Below, piece after piece: positions 1 through 5,240 of a DNA stretch of 6,004 bases. This DNA is from Bacteroidota bacterium (GTDB lineage Bacteria; Bacteroidota; Bacteroidia; Chitinophagales; Chitinophagaceae), in NCBI GenBank assembly GCA_023427575.1, contig JAEZAY010000097.1:1-6004 (forward strand). Reading direction: 5' to 3'. Below the pieces are notes generated by a model, which saw only the letters and a list, made by a program, of their open reading frames with translations, had not been told where the DNA came from and ran no database searches. A program made the position numbers and the translations under genes. The first letter of the stretch is position 1; each line of letters opens with the position of its first letter.

Positions 1-42
1 TTACAGGCGGCACATGGTTTGAAGATTTTATATGATTGTTAA
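1..42 (+). other. Possible 3' end of an upstream gene (unresolved)
   Basis: The first about 20 bases are GC-richer than the following 140, as expected if a coding region ends here. Two plus-strand frames are open from the window edge. One reads TGGTWFEDFI and stops at TGA 33-35; the other reads LQAAHGLKILYDC and stops at TAA 40-42. The first looks more protein-like to me, but ten residues are too few to name a family. No minus-strand frame of useful length covers the region. It may equally be non-coding. Confidence 0.25.
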
Positions 43-46
43 CCCG

Positions 47-143
47 AATGAATGAAAGGATGGCTGAGATAAACCATCTTCAGGAATCAGCAGATTTTTG
101 AGTTCATTCATTTTATAAATGAATTAAAAAGCTGTTCACAGCT
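47..143 (+). repeat. Cluster of inverted repeats in an AT-rich leader
   Basis: The stretch between the window edge and the ATG at 165 holds several inverted repeats. A 10-bp perfect repeat pairs 47-56 (AATGAATGAA) with 103-112. Inside it, 57-63 pairs with 74-80 (one G-T pair) and 84-88 with 93-97 (one G-T pair). Together these could fold as a three-way junction in RNA. The right arm also has an alternative partner: 106-113 pairs perfectly with 117-124 across a TAT loop. A further 5-bp hairpin pairs 130-134 with 139-143 (AGCTG/CAGCT). It could be a structured 5' leader for the small ORF at 165, or the 3' end of an upstream transcript. AT-rich DNA forms such repeats easily by chance, so this is only a candidate. 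Confidence 0.3.
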
Positions 144-164
144 GAAAGTTCTTAAATCAATTTT

Positions 165-383
165 ATGAGTGAAAAAAACAATCCTCACGGAAACAATTAC
201 CCGAAAAAAAATTCCGCCGACAGGCAATTTGAAAACCAGGATGAGTTTGCGGAGCAATCGGGAGAACAGAGTCCGGGTTCCGACCAGGCAGTTCATAGGG
301 CACCTGAAAATCCCCATCCGAATGACCGGATCCAGGAGGGAAAACCAAATTCCGTCAATGATCCCGCAAGAACAAAAAAATAA
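165..383 (+). CDS. Small hydrophilic, probably disordered protein of unknown function (72 aa)
   Basis: I do not recognise a family. The predicted product is very polar, rich in Asn, Gln, Pro, Glu, Lys and Asp. It has no hydrophobic core, signal peptide, membrane segment or cysteine, which suggests an intrinsically disordered cytoplasmic peptide. It starts MSEKNNPHGN and ends DPARTKK. Support for it being real is mainly positional: the ORF fills the gap before a clear intrinsic terminator, and its TAA stop forms the first bases of the terminator stem at 381. The ATG at 165 is preceded by an AT-rich stretch without a Shine-Dalgarno sequence, which is common in Bacteroidota. A GTG-started overlapping ORF in another frame (169-408) runs through the terminator and is less likely. 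Function is unknown; a spurious ORF remains possible. Confidence 0.55.
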   Translation: MSEKNNPHGNNYPKKNSADRQFENQDEFAEQSGEQSPGSDQAVHRAPENPHPNDRIQEGKPNSVNDPARTKK

Positions 384-401
384 ACCCGCATGGCGGGTTT
401 A
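381..401. terminator. Bidirectional intrinsic terminator between convergent genes
   Basis: A perfect 9-bp stem (TAAACCCGC at 381-389, GCGGGTTTA at 393-401) closes on a 3-base ATG loop. On the plus strand the hairpin ends in a short T-rich tract. On the minus strand it is followed by seven T residues (complement of A374-A380), so it is the stronger terminator for the aminotransferase gene ending at 424. It sits exactly between the convergent 72-aa ORF and the aminotransferase gene and can serve both. Confidence 0.85.
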
Positions 402-423
402 TTTGTAACTGATCAAAATCGAT

Positions 424-1620
424 CTAGAGGGTTCGTCCCGGATACTGCTTTAAAGCTTCTTCCAGGCAATCCATCGCGTTGTTCAGGTCGGTTTTATTCA
501 GTACATAAGCAAGGCGGACTTCGTTTTTTCCCAATCCGGGACTGCCATAAAATCCGGTTGCCGGCGCCAGCATTACGGTATGAGCTTTATAGGAAAACGA
601 TTCCAGCAGCCATTGGCAAAACTGGTCGGCATCGTCGATGGGCAGACGGGCAATGGCATAAAAAGCGCCGCCGGGATTCGGGCAAAAAACACCTTCCATT
701 GCATTCAGTCTTTTTACCAGCACATCCCTTCTGGAAAGATATTCCGCCCGGGTTTCATCAAAATAGTTATCGGGCAGATCGATGGCAGCTTCGCCAAGGA
801 TCTGGGCATAGGAGGGAGGACTTAAACGAGCCTGCGCGAACTTGAGCGCCGTTGCAAGTACGGTTTTGTTACGGGTGATAAAAGCGCCGATTCTTCCGCC
901 GCAGGCACTGTATCTTTTGGAAATGGTGTCCATCAGGATAACATTTTCTTCGGTGCCCTCCAGTTCCATCGCGCTGATATGACGTCCCCCATAGCAGAAC
1001 TCACGGTAAGCTTCATCCGAAAACAGATACAGATTATGGCGGAGTACAATTTCCTTGAGCGTTTCCATTTCTTCCCTGCTGTAGAGGTATCCCGTAGGAT
1101 TGTTGGGATTACAGATTACAATGGCTTTTGTTCGGGGCGTAATCAGTTTTTCAAATTCGCTGAGATTTGGAAGTGCAAACCCGGTATCGATGGAAGAGGT
1201 AATGGGTTTTACAATTACACCGGCGGCCACTGCAAAACCATTGTAGTTAGCATAAAAAGGCTCCGGGATAATCACTTCGTCGCCTGGATCCAGGCATGCT
1301 AAAAATCCAAACTGGATGGCTTCCGACCCGCCGGTTGTTATTATGATCTGGTTATGATCGAGATGAATGCCCACTTTTTCGTAGTAAGTCACCAGCTTGC
1401 GGCGGTAACTTTCATTACCGGCACTATGACTGTATTCAAGAACCTTGAATTCGGCGTTTCGAACCGCATCCAGGATCATGGCCGGAGTTTCAATATCAGG
1501 TTGCCCTATATTAAGATGATATACTGAAATCCCTTTCAGTTTGGCTTGTTCAGCATAAGGAACCAGCTTGCGGATTGGGGAAGCAGGCATTTGCTCTCCG
1601 CGTTTACTTACATTTAGCAT
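424..1620 (-). CDS. PLP-dependent aminotransferase, class I/II (fold type I, aspartate/aromatic family), 398 aa
   Basis: This is a cytoplasmic pyridoxal-phosphate aminotransferase that moves an amino group between an amino acid and a 2-oxoacid. Length is normal for the family (about 390-400 aa). Visible motifs in order: N-terminal MPASPIRKL (11-19), GQPD at 39-42, TGGSEA at 96-101 (phosphate region), NPNNPTG at 171-177, SDEAY at 201-205 (Asp202 would contact the pyridine N, Tyr205 the ring oxygen), SK with the Schiff-base Lys235, GGRIG with Arg243 (phosphate), and NEVRLAY with Arg369 (substrate carboxylate). Nothing essential is missing. The ATG at 1618-1620 is preferred because I recall relatives carrying a short segment before MPASPIRK. 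The in-frame ATG at 1588-1590 has a GGAGAG-like sequence before it and is an alternative. Substrate is unresolved: aspartate, aromatic or alanine-type are all possible. It is not an IlvE-type branched-chain enzyme, which has a different fold (type IV). It is transcribed alone, between two terminators. Confidence 0.95.
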   Translation of the reverse strand: MLNVSKRGEQMPASPIRKLVPYAEQAKLKGISVYHLNIGQPDIETPAMILDAVRNAEFKVLEYSHSAGNESYRRKLVTYYEKVGIHLDHNQIIITTGGSEAIQFGFLACLDPGDEVIIPEPFYANYNGFAVAAGVIVKPITSSIDTGFALPNLSEFEKLITPRTKAIVICNPNNPTGYLYSREEMETLKEIVLRHNLYLFSDEAYREFCYGGRHISAMELEGTEENVILMDTISKRYSACGGRIGAFITRNKTVLATALKFAQARLSPPSYAQILGEAAIDLPDNYFDETRAEYLSRRDVLVKRLNAMEGVFCPNPGGAFYAIARLPIDDADQFCQWLLESFSYKAHTVMLAPATGFYGSPGLGKNEVRLAYVLNKTDLNNAMDCLEEALKQYPGRTL

Positions 1621-1624
1621 GGCG

Positions 1625-1632
1625 CAAATATC
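1625..1632 (-). promoter_or_regulatory. Candidate -7 element of the aminotransferase gene
   Basis: Read on the minus strand this is GATATTTG, five of the six fixed positions of the Bacteroidota -7 consensus TAnnTTTG, followed by C. Only four bases separate it from the ATG at 1620, so transcription would begin at or next to the start codon. No clear TTG -33 element is visible; that region overlaps the T-tract and stem of the preceding terminator. This is a weak call. Confidence 0.3.
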
Positions 1633-1645
1633 GAGAACATTTTAT

Positions 1646-1673
1646 AAAAAAAGCCGGCATCACAGCCGGCTTT
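1646..1673 (-). terminator. Intrinsic terminator of the DUF1573 operon
   Basis: A perfect 9-bp inverted repeat (AAAGCCGGC at 1650-1658, GCCGGCTTT at 1665-1673) with a 6-base loop lies 18 bases after the stop codon of the upstream minus-strand gene. On the minus strand the GC-rich stem runs into seven T residues (complement of A1646-A1652), the classic Rho-independent layout. It should end the two-gene DUF1573 transcript and isolate the aminotransferase gene downstream. Confidence 0.9.
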
Positions 1674-1691
1674 CCCTAATATGTTGACAGT

Positions 1692-2138
1692 TTACCTACC
1701 GCCCGGTTTGGTTTTCGTTTTTGTTTTTTCGTATTTGGCGTAATCTTCGGTAGTTAATACATCGCCGGTGATTTTAATTTCTAGGGGAGAATCAACTCCG
1801 GCAACTTTGATATAGATGCTTTTATTAAAAGGACCGGTGGCGGCGGCATTAAAACCAGCAGTGATTTTATCCGATTTTCCTTTTCCAACCGGAGGTTCCG
1901 GTTTAATAGGCGTAGTGCAACCACAGGTTGCTGTAGCGCTTTCAATGATCACCGGCTTCTCACTTATATTGGTGAAAACAAAATCATGTGTAACCGGCAC
2001 ACCCTGTTTGATCTTTCCAAAATCATAACTAAGCTCTTTAAACTTTACCAGGTTTTCCGCTTTTCTTTCGGTTGCATTTTGAGCAAACAATGTAGCAGTA
2101 ACCAGAAGCGTTGCAACAGAGAGCATCAATTTTTTCAT
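1692..2138 (-). CDS. Secreted DUF1573 domain protein (148 aa), distal gene of tandem pair
   Basis: This is a small exported protein of unknown function. Residues 1-19 form a Sec signal peptide (MKK, hydrophobic core, A at 19), with Gln20 as the likely first mature residue, a typical Bacteroidota pattern. The DUF1573 domain spans about 34-127, predicted as an Ig-like beta-sandwich. It contains YDFGKI-QG-PV-H (38-51) and the family hallmark CGCTTP (72-77) with Cys72 and Cys74, and ends with the ITGDV strand at about 123-127. The C-terminus (about 131-148) is Lys/Thr-rich and basic, unlike its neighbour. The start is the ATG at 2138, which gives an intact signal peptide; there is no Shine-Dalgarno sequence, only an A/T-rich spacer. 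It lies 9 nt after the stop of its paralogue and is followed by a strong terminator, so it is the last gene of a two-gene operon. The two cysteines could bind a metal or form a disulfide, but that is inference. Confidence 0.93.
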   Translation of the reverse strand: MKKLMLSVATLLVTATLFAQNATERKAENLVKFKELSYDFGKIKQGVPVTHDFVFTNISEKPVIIESATATCGCTTPIKPEPPVGKGKSDKITAGFNAAATGPFNKSIYIKVAGVDSPLEIKITGDVLTTEDYAKYEKTKTKTKPGGR

Positions 2139-2147
2139 ATTATCGAT

Positions 2148-2597
2148 TTATTTGTTTGAGTGATTTATTTGTCTGAGCAAACTGATAGATGTATTTAAGG
2201 GGGCAGAGGTTGCGGGTGTTTTATAAACATTTCCGGAGATGATAAGACTTACCTGCTTATCGCCATACTGTACCAGCACGTCCCTGGAAAACGCTCCTTC
2301 GGCTGCCGAGTTATAACCAACGCGGATAACCGTCTCTGCGCCCGGGGCAATCGGGTCTTGCGACCATTCGGGAGTTGTACATCCACAGGAAGCGAGGACA
2401 TTGCTAATGCGAATTGGATCTGAACTCCGGTTTTTAACCACAAAATTGTGATATACGGGCCTGCCCTGCGCAATCTTTCCAAAATCAAATTTCGTTTCCA
2501 TGAAATCCAAAGCCGGCAGTTCGGCGCCAGATTTGGACTGGCCAAAAACCAGCCCCGTAAAAAGAAGGGCAATTAGATTGAGGGTTATTTGTTTCAT
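2148..2597 (-). CDS. Secreted DUF1573 domain protein (149 aa), proximal gene of tandem pair
   Basis: A paralogue of the following gene with the same layout: signal peptide (MKQITLN... with a Leu/Phe core, residues 1-19), predicted mature start at Gln20, then a DUF1573 domain at about 34-125. Shared signatures are FDFGKI-QG-PV-H (37-50), CGCTTP at 71-76, a GYNSAAEG segment (94-101) and a final ISGNV strand (120-124). The tail is short and rich in Ser/Thr/Asn rather than Lys. I chose the ATG at 2595-2597. An in-frame TTG at 2627 would add ten polar residues before the signal peptide, and that TTG lies inside the -7 promoter element, so it is unlikely to be translated. A purine-rich GGGCGGAAA sits directly before the ATG. 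Function of the family is unknown; such proteins are numerous in Bacteroidota and act outside the cytoplasm. It is the first gene of the operon. Confidence 0.92.
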   Translation of the reverse strand: MKQITLNLIALLFTGLVFGQSKSGAELPALDFMETKFDFGKIAQGRPVYHNFVVKNRSSDPIRISNVLASCGCTTPEWSQDPIAPGAETVIRVGYNSAAEGAFSRDVLVQYGDKQVSLIISGNVYKTPATSAPLNTSISLLRQINHSNK

Positions 2598-2624
2598 TTT
2601 CCGCCCGGTGGTTATCAATGGGTT

Positions 2625-2656
2625 CAAAATTACAGGTTAAACGTTCGAAATGCCAA
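2625..2656 (-). promoter_or_regulatory. Bacteroidota-type promoter of the DUF1573 operon
   Basis: On the minus strand, TAATTTTG (2632 to 2625) matches the TAnnTTTG -7 consensus at every fixed position. A TTG (2656 to 2654) lies 21 bases upstream, within the usual spacing for the -33 element. Transcription would start near 2619-2621, giving a leader of a little over 20 bases before the ATG at 2597. This is the best-formed promoter in the window. Confidence 0.6.
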
Positions 2657-2706
2657 TTAATTTTACTTAAAAAGGCGATTTTTAACATCTGGATGAAATT
2701 TCCTGC

Positions 2707-2739
2707 ACCAATTTTTTAATGCGGCATTAATTCATTGGT
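2707..2739. promoter_or_regulatory. Interrupted palindrome, candidate operator in divergent promoter region
   Basis: The region has dyad symmetry centred on G2723. Inner arms are TTAATGC (2716-2722) and GCATTAA (2724-2730); outer arms are ACCAAT (2707-2712) and ATTGGT (2734-2739), with symmetric 3-base gaps that do not pair. So 13 of 16 positions match. It lies between the promoters of the divergent DUF1573 operon and E1 gene, upstream of both. The one-base centre makes an RNA hairpin less natural than a dimeric DNA-binding site. No known regulator is recognised from the motif. Confidence 0.4.
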
Positions 2740-2800
2740 TATCATTCAATTGGAGATGTTCACAAAATATTCATACTGAATTATTTTCCCAAATTTCCTG

Positions 2801-2808
2801 TAGGTTTG
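2801..2808 (+). promoter_or_regulatory. Candidate -7 element of the E1 gene
   Basis: TAGGTTTG matches the Bacteroidota -7 consensus TAnnTTTG exactly and is followed by the expected pyrimidine (C2809). It ends only four bases before the ATG at 2813, so initiation would fall at or very near the start codon and the mRNA would be leaderless or nearly so. The -33 region is poor: CTG at 2776-2778 with a 22-base spacer is the best partial match to TTG. Confidence 0.45.
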
Positions 2809-2812
2809 CCAG

Positions 2813-5203
2813 ATGGAAAATAATGCTACTACTCTGCCTTCGGCCGAAAAGCTTTCATTTGACCATTTCCGGCAGGAAGTATTAAACGATTACCAGGTTT
2901 GTTGCGAAAGCCGCGAGGCGAGTCTGCTGGGTCGCAAGGAAGTGCTGACTGGTAAAGCCAAATTTGGAATTTTTGGAGATGGAAAGGAACTGGCGCAGGT
3001 GGCGGCCGCGAAATTTTTCCAGCCCGGTGATTTCCTATCGGGATATTACAGAGATCAGACTTTTGCTTTTGCACTGGAACAGGCTACAATAGAAGAGTTT
3101 TTTTCACAGTTATACGCAGATCCCGATACGGCCAATGATCCTCATAGCGGTGGCCGCCAGATGAATTCTCATTTTGCCACTCCGGTGGTGGATGAAAATG
3201 GAAACTGGCTGAATCTTACCGGCCAGAAAAATATAAGCGCAGGGCTGGCTCCAACTGCCGGCCAAATGCCGAGATCGCTTGGTTTTGCCCTGGCATCCAA
3301 ACTTTTCAGAAATACCAGGGAATTGCAGGCATTTCCTCATCTCAGCAATCATGGCAATGAAATTTGTTTCTGCACCATCGGCGATGCCAGTACTTCGGAA
3401 GGGCATTTTTGGGAAACGGTTAATGCGGCCGGAGTTCTTCAGATCCCGCTCGCCATTTTTGTATGGGATGATGGTTACGGAATTTCGGTACCCAAACAGA
3501 TGCAAACCACAAAGGGCTCTATTTCGGAAGCGCTGAAAGGGTTGCAGAAAAAAGAAAACACCAACGGACTGGATATTTATAAAGTGAAAGCCTGGGATTA
3601 TGCGGGCATGTGTGAAGTGTTTGAGGCGGCTATTACGAAAATCAGGGAAACACATATTCCGGCGGTTTTTCATGTAGAGGAAGTAACGCAGCCGCAGGGG
3701 CATTCCACTTCAGGTAGTCATGAACGTTATAAATCGGCGGCCCGGCTTGAATGGGAGCGGGATTGGGATGCCAATAAGAAAATGCGGGAGTGGATCCTGG
3801 AAAATGAGCTGGCAAACGAGGATGAGTTACTGGAAATAGAAAGACTCGCCCGCGAGAAGGTGCGTCAAAGCAGGAATATTGCCTGGCAAAAGTTTATAGA
3901 GCCAATCCAGGCCTTGTCTGCCAGAGCAATCGAAATGATGGACAATCTGGTTTCCAAAGGCGCCGATCCGGAAGGACAGATTTCAGCCGCTATAAAAAAA
4001 CTGAAACAAATCAGGGAACCGCACCGCCGCGATATTATTAATGCCCTGCATTCGGCGCTTCGTAGTGCCGGCAATTCGCCATTGATAAACGAAATTCAGG
4101 AGCTATATCAGGAGTTAAAAAAGGAAGGGTATAAAGAATACAGTTCGCATCTCTATGATGAAAGTCAGAAAAGTCCGTTGCGGACAGAAGGAAATGCCCC
4201 CGAATATCCGGAGCAGGCTGAATTACTGAACGGTTATGAAATTCTGAACCGGTATTTTGAAAAGTTATTTGATTCCAACCCCCGGGTGGTGGCTTATGGT
4301 GAAGATGTGGGGGCGATTGGAGACGTGAATCAGGGCTTCGCGGGGCTTCAGAAAAAATTTGGCGCCGAACGCATTTTTGATACGGGAATCCGGGAACTGT
4401 CGATCATTGGCCAGGGAATTGGGCTTGCAATCCGCGGGCTTCGGCCAATAGCGGAAATTCAGTATATCGATTACCTCCTATATGGACTACAACCTTTAAG
4501 CGACGATGCTTCTACCCTTCACTGGCGAACAAAAGGTCGGCAAAGCTGTCCGCTGATCGTTCGCACCCGGGGGCATCGGCTGGAAGGGATCTGGCATAGC
4601 GGATCACCCATGAGTATGATGCTGGGATCACTCCGCGGTTTGCATCTGTGTGTTCCGCGCAATATGGTCCAGGCTCTGGGTATGTACAATACCCTGCTTG
4701 CCGGCAACGACCCGGCTATTGTGGTGGAATGTTTGAACGGATACAGGCTGAAAGAAAAATTACCATCCAATTTACTGGAATATAAAGTAGCCCTGGGAAT
4801 TCCGGAGATCGTGCGTGAAGGAAGCGATGTTACGATCGTTTCCTATGGGTCCATGCTCCGGATCATTGAAGAAGCAGCAACCGAACTGGCCAAGGCGGGC
4901 GTGGAATCTGAAATTGTGGATGTGCAAACCCTGCTGCCATTCGACCGGAACCACCGGATCCTCGAATCCCTGAAAAAAACGAACCGGATCGTTTTTGTAG
5001 ATGAGGATGTGCCGGGAGGAGCCAGCGCCTACATGTACAAAAAAGTGATGGAAGACCAGGGCGGGTATAAATGGCTGGATGTTGCTCCCCGTACCATTTC
5101 CGGCCGCGAACACCGGCCTTCGTATGGCAGCGATGGCGATTATTTCAGCAAACCAAATCTGGAAGAGATCTATGATGTGGTTATGCAGATGATGAATGAA
5201 TAG
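2813..5203 (+). CDS. Fused 2-oxoacid dehydrogenase E1 alpha/beta (probable branched-chain type), 796 aa
   Basis: This is the thiamine-diphosphate-dependent decarboxylase component of a 2-oxoacid dehydrogenase complex, most likely acting on branched-chain 2-oxoacids from Val, Leu and Ile and transferring the acyl group to lipoyl-E2 in the cytoplasm. The E1-alpha half (about 15-370) shows SGYYRDQT (76-83), GRQMNSHFA (114-122), the ThDP/Mg motif GDASTSEG (190-197) to WDDGYGISVP (218-227), and the phosphorylation-loop-like GHSTSGS (296-302) with His297. A charged helical linker (about 385-465) follows. The E1-beta half (about 470-796) shows YGEDVG (495-500), IREL with Glu528 at the cofactor-activating position, HSGSP with His595, RGLHLCVPRNMVQ (608-620), DEDVPGGAS (730-738) and DGDYFSKPN (774-782). 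In many bacteria the two halves are separate genes of roughly 330-400 aa each; fused forms are known in Bacteroidota. The ATG at 2813 is the only reasonable start: the next Met is residue 117. E2 and E3 are not in the window. Pyruvate or a mixed substrate range cannot be excluded. Confidence 0.93.
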   Translation: MENNATTLPSAEKLSFDHFRQEVLNDYQVCCESREASLLGRKEVLTGKAKFGIFGDGKELAQVAAAKFFQPGDFLSGYYRDQTFAFALEQATIEEFFSQLYADPDTANDPHSGGRQMNSHFATPVVDENGNWLNLTGQKNISAGLAPTAGQMPRSLGFALASKLFRNTRELQAFPHLSNHGNEICFCTIGDASTSEGHFWETVNAAGVLQIPLAIFVWDDGYGISVPKQMQTTKGSISEALKGLQKKENTNGLDIYKVKAWDYAGMCEVFEAAITKIRETHIPAVFHVEEVTQPQGHSTSGSHERYKSAARLEWERDWDANKKMREWILENELANEDELLEIERLAREKVRQSRNIAWQKFIEPIQALSARAIEMMDNLVSKGADPEGQISAAIKKLKQIREPHRRDIINALHSALRSAGNSPLINEIQELYQELKKEGYKEYSSHLYDESQKSPLRTEGNAPEYPEQAELLNGYEILNRYFEKLFDSNPRVVAYGEDVGAIGDVNQGFAGLQKKFGAERIFDTGIRELSIIGQGIGLAIRGLRPIAEIQYIDYLLYGLQPLSDDASTLHWRTKGRQSCPLIVRTRGHRLEGIWHSGSPMSMMLGSLRGLHLCVPRNMVQALGMYNTLLAGNDPAIVVECLNGYRLKEKLPSNLLEYKVALGIPEIVREGSDVTIVSYGSMLRIIEEAATELAKAGVESEIVDVQTLLPFDRNHRILESLKKTNRIVFVDEDVPGGASAYMYKKVMEDQGGYKWLDVAPRTISGREHRPSYGSDGDYFSKPNLEEIYDVVMQMMNE

Positions 5204-5240
5204 GGATAAGTAATTAAAACAAAACTTAAATAAAATAAAC

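Noticed and set aside
58..80. TPP-riboswitch-like GGCTGAGAT in the 5' leader
   Set aside because: Only the CTGAGAT word and a short flanking stem match. The other conserved TPP core segments (the ACCTGAT and GCG-AGGGA regions) are absent and the following ORF has no link to thiamine.
130..143. AGCTG/CAGCT hairpin as an intrinsic terminator
   Set aside because: The stem is only 5 bp and no T-tract follows on the plus strand (GAAAGTTCTT), so it is too weak for Rho-independent termination.
390..845. 151-aa plus-strand open frame opposite the aminotransferase
   Set aside because: It starts inside the terminator loop, lies fully antisense to a gene with a complete set of family motifs, and its translation is rich in Arg, Pro and His with no domain pattern.
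3110..3703. 197-aa minus-strand open frame within the E1 gene
   Set aside because: It is antisense to the clearly conserved E1 alpha half, has no recognisable motif and no promoter or start signal; it is a by-product of E1 codon usage.
424..5203. Aminotransferase plus E1 as a branched-chain amino acid catabolic cluster
   Set aside because: The genes are on opposite strands, separated by the DUF1573 operon and by terminators, and the aminotransferase is fold type I whereas the dedicated branched-chain enzyme IlvE is fold type IV.
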